From an uncultured Paracoccaceae bacterium (GTDB lineage Bacteria; Pseudomonadota; Alphaproteobacteria; Rhodobacterales; Rhodobacteraceae), in contig CALDUK010000005.1 in NCBI GenBank assembly GCA_937924905.1, positions 1 to 64,000 on the forward strand: a stretch of 64,000 bases of DNA. Reading direction: 5' to 3'. The position numbers were made by a program, and so were the translations under genes. Under the pieces are notes generated by a model. The model worked only from the letters and a program-made list of their open reading frames with translations. It searched no databases and was not told the DNA's origin. This document shows, piece by piece, positions 24,612 through 33,821 of the stretch. Position 1 is the stretch's first letter. Every line of letters starts with the position of its first letter.

Positions 24612-26456
24612 ATGCGTTTTTCGGGCTTTGCCGCGATCCTGGCCACCATCGTCACCCCTGCTTTTGCAGAGACCCACGCAACGGCCCTGACCAGCCACGG
24701 CATCTCGGCATTTGGGGAGTTGAAGTATCCGGAAGGCTTTGCGCATTTCGACTATGTGAACCCCGATGCGCCGAAAGGTGGCACGATGAGTTTTCGGGGC
24801 ACCACGGCCAGTTCAACCTTTGACAGTCTGAATTTGTTCATTCTGGCGGGCGAACCGGCGCAGGGGTTGCGCCACATCTATGATCAGCTTTTGGTGCGTG
24901 CCTATGACGAACCCGATGCGGTTTACGGGTTGTTGGCTGAAAAGATTGAATATCCTGAAGACCGGTCCTGGGTGATCTACACATTGCGCGATGGGGCGGT
25001 TTTTGCGGATGGCGAACCGGTCGAGGCCGAAGATGTTGCTTTTACGATTGATGTGTTGAAAGCCGAAGGCAATCCGCGCTGGCAAATCCTGCTGGATGAT
25101 GTCGCTGCAACCGAGGTTCTGTCGCCGCGTGAGGTGAAGGTGAGCTTTGCCGATGATGCGCAAACCCGCGACCTGATTTCAACGGTTGGGCAGTTGTATA
25201 TTCTGCCCAAGCATTACTATGACGCCGTGGAATTCAACCGTTCGACCCTGGAGCCGCCTGTTGGGTCGGGGCCTTACGTCGTCTCGGATGTCGATCCGGG
25301 GCGGAACATCACCTATTGCCGCAATGACGACTATTGGGCGGCGGATCTGAACGTGAATGTCGGGGCGTGGAATTTCGATTGTTTCCGGTACGAATATTTC
25401 ACCGACACGACCGCCGCGTTTGAGGCTTTGAAGGCCGGTGTCTATCTGTTTCACGAAGAGTTCTTTTCGGCCATCTGGGCCACGGGCTATGACTTTCCGG
25501 CGTTGGACAAAGGCTGGGTCAAGCGTGAAACGATTGGAGACGACCGGTCTTCTGGCGCGCAGGGCTTTTGGCTGAACCTGCGTAAAGACAAGTTTCAGGA
25601 CCGCCGCGTGCGCGAAGCCATCGGGATGATGTTCAATTTTGAATGGTCGAACGAAACGCTTTTCTACGGGCTTTACAATCGTACGGACAGTTTCTGGGAA
25701 AACTCGCCTTTGCAGGCCGCCGATATGCTGGATGGCGCCGAACTGGAGATTTTGGAAAAATACAGGGATCAACTGCCCGATCGGATATTTACCGAACCCG
25801 CTTATGTTCCGCCGGTGTCCACAACGCGCAAAACTGACCGGCAATTGGTGCGTCGGGCCAATGCGCTGTTGGAAGAAGCCGGGTGGATCATTGACGCCAG
25901 CGGCGTGCGCCGAAATGCGGATGGTCAGGCTTTGACACTGGAAATACTGGATGACGGGCCGGCCTTTGAACGGATAGCCTTGCCGTTTATCGAAAACCTT
26001 GAACTGATCGGCATTCAGGCGTCCTGGAACCTGATTGACCCCGCGCAATATGAAGAACGGCAGGAAAACTTTGACTATGACATGGTGATCGGGCGGTTTT
26101 CGTTGCCTTTATCGCCATCGGTTGAATTGAACACGCTTTTCGGTTCGGGCAGTGCGGACAGGCCGGGCACATTCAATCTGTCAGGCATTGAAGACCCGGT
26201 TGTGGACGCTTTGATTGACGAAATCATCGCCGCCGAAAACCGCGACGAGATCACAGTTCGCGTGAAAGCGCTGGACCGGGTTTTGCGCGACAAGTTGATC
26301 TGGGTGCCGAACTGGTTCAAAGGCTCGCACTGGATCGCCTATTGGGATGTCTTCGGGTTTCCCGCGGACAAGCCGCCCTTTGATCGCGGCACGGATTATT
26401 GGTGGTTCGAGCAGGAAAAGTTTAACGCACTTGTAGCCGAAGGGGCTTTGCGCTGA
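24612..26456 (+). CDS. YejA-type peptide ABC transporter binding protein
   Basis: This 614-residue periplasmic binding protein (SBP_bac_5 family) has a Sec signal peptide (MRFSGFAAILATIVTPAFA, cut before ETH). HGISAFGELKYPEGFAHFDYVNPDAPKGGTM is the start typical of YejA, the binding protein of the YejABEF importer for oligopeptides. No permease or ATPase gene lies nearby, so it either serves a transporter encoded elsewhere or is an orphan. ATG 24612 follows GGAGGAAATGC. Its stop overlaps the gnd start by one base. Confidence 0.87.
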   Translation: MRFSGFAAILATIVTPAFAETHATALTSHGISAFGELKYPEGFAHFDYVNPDAPKGGTMSFRGTTASSTFDSLNLFILAGEPAQGLRHIYDQLLVRAYDEPDAVYGLLAEKIEYPEDRSWVIYTLRDGAVFADGEPVEAEDVAFTIDVLKAEGNPRWQILLDDVAATEVLSPREVKVSFADDAQTRDLISTVGQLYILPKHYYDAVEFNRSTLEPPVGSGPYVVSDVDPGRNITYCRNDDYWAADLNVNVGAWNFDCFRYEYFTDTTAAFEALKAGVYLFHEEFFSAIWATGYDFPALDKGWVKRETIGDDRSSGAQGFWLNLRKDKFQDRRVREAIGMMFNFEWSNETLFYGLYNRTDSFWENSPLQAADMLDGAELEILEKYRDQLPDRIFTEPAYVPPVSTTRKTDRQLVRRANALLEEAGWIIDASGVRRNADGQALTLEILDDGPAFERIALPFIENLELIGIQASWNLIDPAQYEERQENFDYDMVIGRFSLPLSPSVELNTLFGSGSADRPGTFNLSGIEDPVVDALIDEIIAAENRDEITVRVKALDRVLRDKLIWVPNWFKGSHWIAYWDVFGFPADKPPFDRGTDYWWFEQEKFNALVAEGALR

Positions 26457-27856
26457 TGGAAGATGCAGATATCGGATTGGTTGGTCTGGGCACGATGGGG
26501 TCAAACCTGGCGCTGAACATGGCCGAAAAGGGCTTTCGGGTTGCGGTGTACAACCGGACCACTTCGGCGACCGAAGCCTTTGTGGCGCAAGCAGGCGATT
26601 TGGCGGACAACCTGATTGCTTGCGAAACCTACGAAGACCTTGCGTCCGCAATCAAAGCGCCACGCGCGGTCGTGTTGATGGTGCCTGCGGGCAAGATTGT
26701 CGACAAAGTCAGTGCTGACCTAAGCGCGCATCTGTCGGATGGCGATATGATTGTCGATGCGGGCAATGCGAACTTTCGCGATACCAACCGACGCGCTGGC
26801 GAGGCAGACAAGATCAAGGTGATGGGGATCGGTGTATCTGGCGGGGCCGAAGGCGCCCGGCATGGCCCGTCGATCATGGCCGGGGGAGCGCCTGAAGCCT
26901 GGACGCGGATGAAACCCATTCTGACCGCGATTGCCGCTGACTATGACGGAGTGCCGTGCGCTGATTTTTTCGGGCCGGAAGGGGCCGGGCATTTTGTCAA
27001 GGCGGTCCACAATGGCATCGAATATGCCGATATGCAGATCATCGCCGAAGCTTACGGGCTGATGCGTGATGGTCTGGGTATGGCGGCTGGCGACATCGGC
27101 GGGGTGTTTGCCCGTTGGAACAATGGTGCGTTGGCGTCCTATCTGACCGGCATCTCCGGTGAAGTCGCAAGCGCGACAGACCCAGACACCGGCGCGGCGA
27201 TGCTGGATGTCATTCTTGACAAGGCCGGACAGAAAGGCACCGGGCGCTGGACTGCCATCGAAGCCCAGCATCTGGCAGCCCCGGTCACCGTGATCGAAGC
27301 CGCTGTCGCTGCCCGCAATATGTCGGCTTTGATCGACGTTAGGGGCGAAGGCGAAGCGCTGTTTGGTGGGGCGCCGAACCCGGTTGGACTGAGCCTTGAG
27401 CAAATCGAGGGGGCGCTGATTGCGGGTAAGATTCTGTGTTATACGCAAGGCTTTGACATGCTGGCGCGCGCCAGCACTGCGTTTGAATGGGATATGCCAC
27501 TGCCGGCAATTGCCGAGGTTTGGCGGGAAGGGTGCATCATTCGGTCGGACATGTTGAACGATATGGCGCGCGCTTTACGCGAGGCACCGGACATGCTTTT
27601 GATGTTCGACGGGTATTTCGCCAAGCTGTTGACCGATAGCCTGCCGCATTTGCGTGCGGTGGCCGAATCCTCGATCGTCCACGGGCACCCGGCACCTGCC
27701 TTGACAGCAGCCCTTGGCTATTTCGACACCATGCGGCGCGCACGCGGCACCGCGAACATGATCCAGGGTCAGCGCGACTTCTTTGGCGAACATGGGTTTG
27801 AGCGTCTGGACCGGGATGGAAAAGACTTTCACGGTCCCTGGGCCAGCAATAGCTGA
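26456..27856 (+). CDS. gnd: 6-phosphogluconate dehydrogenase (decarboxylating)
   Basis: The 466-residue enzyme oxidises 6-phosphogluconate to ribulose 5-phosphate and CO2 with NADP+ in the pentose phosphate pathway. The Rossmann start is IGLVGLGTMGSNLALNMAEKGF, the substrate motif is GVSGGAEGARHGPSIMAGG (about 122-140), followed by the catalytic region GAGHFVKAVHNGIEYADMQ. The C-terminal helical domain ends with the usual RGTANMIQGQRDFFGEHGFERLD. Length is standard. It overlaps the binding-protein gene by one base (TGATG) and ends at a strong bidirectional hairpin. Confidence 0.95.
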   Translation: MEDADIGLVGLGTMGSNLALNMAEKGFRVAVYNRTTSATEAFVAQAGDLADNLIACETYEDLASAIKAPRAVVLMVPAGKIVDKVSADLSAHLSDGDMIVDAGNANFRDTNRRAGEADKIKVMGIGVSGGAEGARHGPSIMAGGAPEAWTRMKPILTAIAADYDGVPCADFFGPEGAGHFVKAVHNGIEYADMQIIAEAYGLMRDGLGMAAGDIGGVFARWNNGALASYLTGISGEVASATDPDTGAAMLDVILDKAGQKGTGRWTAIEAQHLAAPVTVIEAAVAARNMSALIDVRGEGEALFGGAPNPVGLSLEQIEGALIAGKILCYTQGFDMLARASTAFEWDMPLPAIAEVWREGCIIRSDMLNDMARALREAPDMLLMFDGYFAKLLTDSLPHLRAVAESSIVHGHPAPALTAALGYFDTMRRARGTANMIQGQRDFFGEHGFERLDRDGKDFHGPWASNS

Positions 27857-27866
27857 CCACAGTTTT

Positions 27867-27896
27867 GCACCGAACCCCGTTGGTGGGGTTCGGTGC
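27867..27896. terminator. Hairpin between gnd and the TRAP operon
   Basis: A perfect 12-bp stem (GCACCGAACCCC / GGGGTTCGGTGC, loop GTTGGT) lies between two convergent genes, 11 bases after the gnd stop. No T run follows on either strand, but the stem is strong enough to serve both directions. Confidence 0.7.
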
Positions 27897-27911
27897 CAAG
27901 GCAACCCGCGT

Positions 27912-29717
27912 TTACGGTAGCAATATCTCGACAATCGATGGCCAGATCAGCATCACGGCCAGCGCGCAAAGCTGTATGCAGATAAAGGGCAGGAACCCCC
28001 GGAAGATATCTGTCAGCGAAATATGCGGTGGTGCGACCGATTTCAGATAGAACGCCGCCGGTCCAAAGGGCGGGCTGAGGAAGCTGACTTGCATGTTCAT
28101 GCAGAACAGAACCCCGAACCAGACGCTGAGATATTTCGGATCAAGCTGACCGATCACGCCGATCTCTTCGATGGGAAGGCGTTTCACGATGGGCAAAAAC
28201 ACCGGGATGATCAACAGAACAATCCCGACCCAATCCATGAACGCGCCCATAAACAACAGGATCAACATCATCACCAGAAGAACCAGCATCGTCGGCATTT
28301 CTGAACCAACAATCATATTGGCAATAAAGGCCGGGCCACCGGCCAGCGTATAGGCCCCGGCCAAAGCTGCTGCGCCGATTGTCACCCAGATGATCGTGCC
28401 GGTCGAGCGAAGCGTGCGCATCAGCCCATCCCAGACAAGGGGCGCTTTGCCCGGCGCGCGCAGGCACCAGTAGAAGAACATGATGATGAACGGGGTCGTC
28501 GCCCAGAGTGCCTTGTTGTCTTCGCCCATAAAGGTGACCAGACCGTAGGAAACGATGGCTGTCGCCAGAATGACGGCAATGATCTTGACCATATTCTGGC
28601 GTAGGAAGGCTTTCCACCCATCCCAGCTGCGGTCCATCAGGATAGAGATCAGAAACACCGCAAGCGCACCCATTCCGGCGGCCTCGGTGATGCCGGTGAT
28701 GCCGCCATAGATCGACCCCAAAACAACGAAGATGATCGTGAAGGGGGCCACAAGCCCTTTGCCGTACTTCCACGACAACGCGCTGCGCCTTCGCCCGAAG
28801 ACAAAGAACGTCAGCGCAAGAAAGCCCGCAAGCCAGGCGGCAATATAGGGAATATGATAAGGCATACCCAAAGTGATGGGGTCTTCGCCTTCTTCCAGAA
28901 CGCTCTGTCCTGTGACCAGGAAAAAGAGCGCGCGCAACAGCAAAAGCCCTGAGCCAGCGGCGCCCATGATTGTCAGGAACGCACCGAACAAGGCCCCTTT
29001 GTGCATGCCATCCGTTTCATGTGGTTTCTTTTCGGGCAACGGGGCCTGCGTTGGATCCAGGTTCACGCGCACCAGAATGTAGATGATAATGAAGCTGGCC
29101 AGCATAAAGCCGGGAATGAATGCGCCGGTGAACAGGTTCTTGATCGAGGTTTCGGTAATCAGACCATAGATGATCAGAACGATGGACGGCGGGATCATTG
29201 TGCCCAGAGAACCGGACGCACAAATCGTGCCGATGGCAAGGTTCTGGTTGTACCCAAGCCGCAACATCTGCGGCAGGGCGATCAGGCCCAAAAGAACGAC
29301 TTCGCCGCCGATGATGCCTGACATGGCCGCCATGATCACGGCCATAAGTGATGTCACAACCGCGATGCCGCCCCGGACCGAGCTTAGCCAGTAATCCAGC
29401 GCGTCATACATGCCTTTGGCGATGCCCGACCGTTCCAGCAGGGCGGCCATAAAGATAAACAAGGGCACCGAAAGCAGAACATATTCGGTCATCAGATCGA
29501 ATATCTTTTGCGTCAGGATATAAAGAGGACCAGTCCCCGGCCGCCCGGTCAGAAGCCCATCGCCAAAACTGGCGGGGTCAAGAAGAACATTGGGTTCGAA
29601 CTTCATCACCATGACCACGAGGGCCAGAAACGCGGAAGCATAGCCAAGTGGCATGCCGATGGCCAAAAGGAAGATCAGTCCAAAGACAAGGACCAGTGAG
29701 ATCGTGCCGATATCCAT
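27912..29717 (-). CDS. TRAP transporter large permease (DctM family)
   Basis: The 601-residue membrane protein is the large subunit of a tripartite ATP-independent importer driven by an ion gradient. Family features: LIFLLAIGMPLGYASAFLAL at the start, LLSVPLFIFMAALLERSGIAKGMYDALD, and SGIIGGEVVLLGLIALPQMLRLGYNQNLAIGTICASGSLGTMIPPSIVLIIYGLITE. It is longer than a typical DctM (about 430) because of an insertion of about 150 residues near 225-380, the layout of the mannitol/chloroaromatic-type TRAP group. It overlaps the small permease by one base and is the last gene of the sugar-acid operon. Confidence 0.9.
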   Translation of the reverse strand: MDIGTISLVLVFGLIFLLAIGMPLGYASAFLALVVMVMKFEPNVLLDPASFGDGLLTGRPGTGPLYILTQKIFDLMTEYVLLSVPLFIFMAALLERSGIAKGMYDALDYWLSSVRGGIAVVTSLMAVIMAAMSGIIGGEVVLLGLIALPQMLRLGYNQNLAIGTICASGSLGTMIPPSIVLIIYGLITETSIKNLFTGAFIPGFMLASFIIIYILVRVNLDPTQAPLPEKKPHETDGMHKGALFGAFLTIMGAAGSGLLLLRALFFLVTGQSVLEEGEDPITLGMPYHIPYIAAWLAGFLALTFFVFGRRRSALSWKYGKGLVAPFTIIFVVLGSIYGGITGITEAAGMGALAVFLISILMDRSWDGWKAFLRQNMVKIIAVILATAIVSYGLVTFMGEDNKALWATTPFIIMFFYWCLRAPGKAPLVWDGLMRTLRSTGTIIWVTIGAAALAGAYTLAGGPAFIANMIVGSEMPTMLVLLVMMLILLFMGAFMDWVGIVLLIIPVFLPIVKRLPIEEIGVIGQLDPKYLSVWFGVLFCMNMQVSFLSPPFGPAAFYLKSVAPPHISLTDIFRGFLPFICIQLCALAVMLIWPSIVEILLP

Positions 29718-30622
29718 TATTTGTCGCCCTTCGCTGTCGTGTCCTGGATGCTGCTTCGGGTGACATCCATATCGCCGACGCCGTCACTGCCGACGGCGCG
29801 TTTCAGTGCTTCGAGTTCTTCCTGATCGGGTTCATCAGTGTGGATGATCGCCTCGGCGTTCCAGTCGCTGATCAGGTTTAACGCGGCCTGAAGCGCAATC
29901 AGAGGGATGATGATCAGAATGAAAGGTTGAATGGTAGACGGGATCGGGGGGTCAAAAGCCGTGCCAAAGGTTTCCCAACGATAGAACTTGATCGCAAAGA
30001 CCTGTTGGTAACTTCCAAAGATCAGGCCCGCGGCAAAGACCCACAAAAGGAACGTCCACAGCACATCGCAGGCGCGTTGCAAATTGCGTGGCAACAGGTC
30101 GTAAATAATGAAGATGCGGATATGGCTGCGCTGCTGCATGGCGTAAAGGCCCGAGGCCAGAAAGACAAAGCCGCCAATCCAAAGCGTCAGCTCGTTGGCC
30201 CAAAGCGTGGGCTCTTCAATCGCGTAACGCAGAAAGACTTCGTATAGCATCACACCCGTCATCGCGAGGATCAGCATCATGGTGACGCGGCCAATGAAGA
30301 TGCCAAAGCGATCATGTCCGCTCCAGTCCTGAAACTCCATCTGCGCGACCCGGAAGGTGCGCATGCCGACAATCGCCAGAACGGGCATGGCGATCAGGGC
30401 CAGCCAGTCGACGACATCCGCAAAACCGCCGAAAAGCCCCGGCAGATTGGGGGTGACGTCCTTGCTTTGATGAATGGCGACCGTTTGCGAAAACAGGCTT
30501 TCGTTTTCACTGGGCAGAAAGTCCAGAATAAACGCTGGCAAATGCCAGACGAACCAACCTGCGGCCAATACAAAAACGAATGGCACGATCCACTCGATCC
30601 ATGTCCCGGTTTTTTCGGACAT
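29717..30622 (-). CDS. TRAP transporter small permease (DctQ family)
   Basis: The 301-residue small permease is nearly twice the usual size. The DctQ core (MTGVMLYEVFLRYAIEEPTLWANELTLWIGGFVFLASGLYAMQQRSHIRIFIIYDLLP, about 130-190) carries the family FLRYAxxxPTxWAxEL motif; an additional pair of membrane spans precedes it. ATG 30622 is chosen because GGGAGGGG lies just upstream; an ATG at 30637 would itself contain that ribosome site. The pairing with a 601-residue DctM fits one unusual TRAP subtype. Confidence 0.87.
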   Translation of the reverse strand: MSEKTGTWIEWIVPFVFVLAAGWFVWHLPAFILDFLPSENESLFSQTVAIHQSKDVTPNLPGLFGGFADVVDWLALIAMPVLAIVGMRTFRVAQMEFQDWSGHDRFGIFIGRVTMMLILAMTGVMLYEVFLRYAIEEPTLWANELTLWIGGFVFLASGLYAMQQRSHIRIFIIYDLLPRNLQRACDVLWTFLLWVFAAGLIFGSYQQVFAIKFYRWETFGTAFDPPIPSTIQPFILIIIPLIALQAALNLISDWNAEAIIHTDEPDQEELEALKRAVGSDGVGDMDVTRSSIQDTTAKGDK

Positions 30623-30636
30623 CACTTCCCCTCCCA

Positions 30637-31803
30637 TTACGCCACTTTGTAGTGGTCGATCACGGATCGGTCAGGGTCCACCCCAAGGCCCGGTCCATTT
30701 GGCACGGGCATGCGCCCGTTGTTGTTTTTTACATGCTGTTGAATATTCAGCGGTTTCGTCAAGAGCTTATCGCGAAATGCGTTATGTGTTGTGTCGAATT
30801 CCAACATTGGTTCCCATGGATGCAGGCCGCCCGGCAATGGCGGCATGGCGGCAAGCAAATGCAGGTTGGTCGCGATGGCGACAGCGCTGCCCCAGACATG
30901 GTTCACAACAGGTGTGTGGTGGGCATGGGCCAAAGCCAGCACGCGTTGGTATTCGGTGATGCCGCCCAGTGCGCAGACTTCAGGTTGCGCAATGTCCAGG
31001 CCGCGATTTTCAAGGATAGCGCGCCAGCCCCAGCGGCCAAATTCGGCTTCGCCACCAGAGATGTTCACGTTCAGCCGTTCGCGCAACTCGCGGTACCCGT
31101 TCAGGTCTTCTGGTGCCACAGGTTCTTCGAACCAATAGGCATCCATGTCCCCCAGCGCGCGGCCAACCGTGAAGGCATCTGCGGTGGTATAGCAATGGTT
31201 GGCATCGACCATGAACCGAAAATCATCGCCGACGCCTTTGCGCACGGCTTCGGCCAACCGGATGTCATCTTTTGGGCCAAAGCCCACTTTCATCTTGGTG
31301 GCGGTAAAGCCTGCGTCGCGAATTTGCGCGGCTTCATCGATGAACCGTGCAGCGAGGTCCGCCACCGGTTCGGGCCGCAACATCATGCCATAGCCGTAGA
31401 CCGGCACATCCGTGCGATGTGCGCCGCCCAAAAGTTTGTAAATCGGTTGATCCGTGACCTTCCCGGCGATGTCCCAAAGCGCGATATCGACGCCAGAGAG
31501 CGCCTGCATGGGCATGCCTTTCTGCCCGTGGTCGCGCATCAGGTTGTAAACCTTGTGCCAGATCACATCGCGCGCCATCGGATCCATCCCAAGCACCATG
31601 GGTTGGATTACACCTTCGACAATTCCCTTGTTGGCGCGCGCGATATTGCCGGGGCCAAAACATTCGCCCCAACCGGTGAGCCCCTGATTGGTTTCAACTT
31701 CGACCAGATGAGCGGACCGTTTGGTATAGTACTGCTGCGAATAGCCTAAAGTTTCGGGCAGATCGTATTCCAGCACATGCGATGTGATGCGGGTGATCTT
31801 CAT
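30637..31803 (-). CDS. Enolase-superfamily sugar-acid dehydratase (MR subgroup) 1
   Basis: The 388-residue mandelate racemase/muconate lactonising family member has a complete catalytic set: TKMKV (Lys170, Lys172), metal ligands VDAN (Asp200), FEEP (Glu226) and GGEAEF (Glu252), and the base His302 in NHVWGS. Such enzymes abstract the proton alpha to a carboxylate and usually dehydrate sugar acids to 2-keto-3-deoxy acids. The substrate cannot be told from sequence. It shares the operon with a second MR member and a TRAP importer. ATG 31803 is used; the frame is open 12 codons further into the terminator. Confidence 0.85.
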   Translation of the reverse strand: MKITRITSHVLEYDLPETLGYSQQYYTKRSAHLVEVETNQGLTGWGECFGPGNIARANKGIVEGVIQPMVLGMDPMARDVIWHKVYNLMRDHGQKGMPMQALSGVDIALWDIAGKVTDQPIYKLLGGAHRTDVPVYGYGMMLRPEPVADLAARFIDEAAQIRDAGFTATKMKVGFGPKDDIRLAEAVRKGVGDDFRFMVDANHCYTTADAFTVGRALGDMDAYWFEEPVAPEDLNGYRELRERLNVNISGGEAEFGRWGWRAILENRGLDIAQPEVCALGGITEYQRVLALAHAHHTPVVNHVWGSAVAIATNLHLLAAMPPLPGGLHPWEPMLEFDTTHNAFRDKLLTKPLNIQQHVKNNNGRMPVPNGPGLGVDPDRSVIDHYKVA

Positions 31804-31823
31804 TGCGCACAACGTGTCAGAGA

Positions 31824-31853
31824 GAAAAACGGGGCCCACCGATGGAGCCCCGT
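31824..31853 (-). terminator. Intrinsic terminator after dctP
   Basis: On the minus strand ACGGGGC pairs with GCCCCGT (loop about 11) and is followed by TTTTTC. It lies in the 73 bases between the binding-protein gene and the MR dehydratase 1 gene, so it probably lowers expression of the downstream enzyme and permeases relative to the binding protein. Confidence 0.8.
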
Positions 31854-31876
31854 CTGGTTGCCAAATTTTGGCGATT

Positions 31877-32887
31877 TTATTGCAACGCGCCGATTTCAGT
31901 CAGGAAGCTTACATGGCTTTCCAAAAGCGCTTGGGCTTCAGGTGTGGTTGCAAATTCTTCCCAGCCTGCTTTCACAGCAACGCGGAACTTGCCCAGTTCT
32001 TCAGGCGACCATTCGTAAAGGTTCACGCCTTCCGAGCGCAGTTTGACCGCGTTCTGGGCGTTCTTCACTTCGTTGATCGTCGCGTTGTGCAACGCGAGGC
32101 TGTCCATCGCGACTTCCATGATCTTGCGGTGATGCGCTGGCATCGCTTCCCAAACATCGGTGCGGCACGCCAGGTGGTCAGCGGGCATCGAGTGGAAACC
32201 CGGGAAGTTGGTGTGCTTGGCGATGTCATAGAGGCCGAGACCAATGTTGTTGGTCAGGTTGGCCGCGTCAGCGCCGTCGATGATGCCGGTTTCAAGAGCC
32301 GTAAAGATCTCGTTGAAGTCCATCACGATGGGCGAGGCGCCAAGGTTTGCGAAAACCTTGGTGGCAAGGCCCGGAGGCGAACGGAATTTCCAGTCTTTGA
32401 AGTCTTCAACGCCGCGGATTGGGCGTGTGGACGACAGCGATTCCGGGCCGGGGATCCACCAGCCGACAAAGCTCATGCCGTGCTGTTTGTAGAGATCATC
32501 GACAGCCGCGCGACCGCCACCGTGCAGAAGCCATGCCATCTGCTGGTAAGGGTTCGAGTAGCCGCCCATCAGGTCGCCGGTGAACTGGAACGCAGGGTTC
32601 TTACCAGTCTGGTAAGCGCCACCTGTCATGTCGCAGTCCAGAATGCCCGTTGCCGCGGCATCGAATGTTTCTGCCGCTTTGACGACAGCGCCCGCGTAGA
32701 ACATTTCAATCTGGATTTCGCCATTCGACATTTCCTGAATGTCGTTGATGTATTGTTCGGCCAACTGGCCCGACAATGTTTCCTGGCTGAAGTGTGTTTG
32801 AATGCGCAGATTCGTCTGTGCCGACGCAACTGTCGCTGTCAGAGCGAGCGCCGAAGCGGCCACGCTCAGTTTTTTGATCAGGTCCAT
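31877..32887 (-). CDS. TRAP transporter periplasmic binding protein (DctP family)
   Basis: A 336-residue solute-binding protein with Sec signal peptide (MDLIKKLSVAASALALTATVASA, cut before QTN). LRIQTHFSQETLSGQLAEQYINDIQEMSNGEIQIEMFYAGAVV is the DctP start, and RSPPGLATKVFANLGASPIVMDFNEIFTALETGIIDGAD includes the arginine that usually binds the substrate carboxylate and the conserved ETGxIDGAD. The start follows GGGAGGAC; the open frame upstream lacks a signal peptide. A GntR-type operator lies 57-70 bp upstream, suggesting its own promoter within the operon. Confidence 0.92.
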   Translation of the reverse strand: MDLIKKLSVAASALALTATVASAQTNLRIQTHFSQETLSGQLAEQYINDIQEMSNGEIQIEMFYAGAVVKAAETFDAAATGILDCDMTGGAYQTGKNPAFQFTGDLMGGYSNPYQQMAWLLHGGGRAAVDDLYKQHGMSFVGWWIPGPESLSSTRPIRGVEDFKDWKFRSPPGLATKVFANLGASPIVMDFNEIFTALETGIIDGADAANLTNNIGLGLYDIAKHTNFPGFHSMPADHLACRTDVWEAMPAHHRKIMEVAMDSLALHNATINEVKNAQNAVKLRSEGVNLYEWSPEELGKFRVAVKAGWEEFATTPEAQALLESHVSFLTEIGALQ

Positions 32888-32943
32888 ATTGTCCTCCCTA
32901 GTCCCGATAGTCCGGCTTTGCCGGTATGTTTGGATTGCTCCCG

Positions 32944-32957
32944 TTTGGTCTGACCAC
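32944..32957. promoter_or_regulatory. GntR/FadR-type operator upstream of dctP
   Basis: TTTGGT-CTG-ACCAC matches the FadR-subfamily core TGGT-N3-ACCA and shares TTTGGTNNGACCA with the site at 36005-36019 next to the regulator gene. It lies about 60 bp before the dctP start, so the same regulator probably controls an internal promoter here. Confidence 0.6.
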
Positions 32958-33062
32958 GCTAGCAACCGGAATTTGAAGCGTCTAGAAGTATTTTCGCGCC
33001 CCCAATGAAGTTTTCGTTTGATAGTCTTGTGACGTCTTGCATTTCTTTCCGGTCGGGATCGG

Positions 33063-33821
33063 TTACCGGCCCATCCATCCGCCATCGACGGTCAAAACTT
33101 CGCCGTGAACATAGTTGGATGCATCCGAGGCAAGAAAGACCGCTGGGCCGGCAAAATCCGCGGGCTCGCCCCAGCGCCCGGCAGGGATGCGTTCCAGAAT
33201 GGATTTGAAGCGGTCGGGGTCATTGCGAAGCGCTTCGGTGTTGTCTGTCGCGATGTATCCGGGCGCAATCGCGTTCACATTCACGCCTTTTGACGCCCAT
33301 TCATTGGCGAAGGCTTTGGTTAATTGGCCGATGCCACCTTTGGACGCCGCGTATCCCGGCACCGTGATGCCGCCCTGAAATGTCAGAAGCGACGCGGTGA
33401 AGATTACTTTGCCGGACCCGCGCTCGATCATGCCTTTGCCGATTTCTCGGGTCAGGATGAATTGCGCGTTCAGATTGACCTCTATCACCTTGTCCCAGTC
33501 TTCGTCCGGGTGGTCGGCGGCGGGCGAACGCAGAATTGTGCCTGCGTTGTTGATCAGGATGTCTGGGGCCACGCCATCGGTCTTGAGTTGCGCGATCAGC
33601 GCATAAAGCGCTGCACGATCGGAAAAGTCGCAGGAATAGGCTTGGAATGTGCGCCCCATGCCCGTGACGGCGGCTTCCACATCCGAGCCGGGTACAAGCG
33701 TCGCGCTGACGCCGACAATATCGGCGCCCGCACGTGCCAGCGCTTCGGCCATACCGCGCCCGATGCCGCGTTTTGCCCCTGTGACAAGGGCGGTTTTTCC
33801 GGAAAGATCAAAAATTTTCAT
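33063..33821 (-). CDS. KduD-like short-chain dehydrogenase
   Basis: The 252-residue SDR has TGAKRGIG (14-21) for NAD(P), NNAG (91-94) and the catalytic triad Ser144, Tyr157, Lys161 (YAASK). LLTFQGGITVPGYAASKGGIGQLTKAFANEWA and APGYIATDNTEALRNDPDR...ILERIPAGRWGEP closely resemble KduD (2-dehydro-3-deoxy-D-gluconate 5-dehydrogenase). It probably oxidises or reduces a 2-keto-3-deoxy sugar acid produced by one of the dehydratases. It overlaps the upstream dehydrogenase by four bases and is followed by 175 bases before dctP. Confidence 0.87.
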   Translation of the reverse strand: MKIFDLSGKTALVTGAKRGIGRGMAEALARAGADIVGVSATLVPGSDVEAAVTGMGRTFQAYSCDFSDRAALYALIAQLKTDGVAPDILINNAGTILRSPAADHPDEDWDKVIEVNLNAQFILTREIGKGMIERGSGKVIFTASLLTFQGGITVPGYAASKGGIGQLTKAFANEWASKGVNVNAIAPGYIATDNTEALRNDPDRFKSILERIPAGRWGEPADFAGPAVFLASDASNYVHGEVLTVDGGWMGR

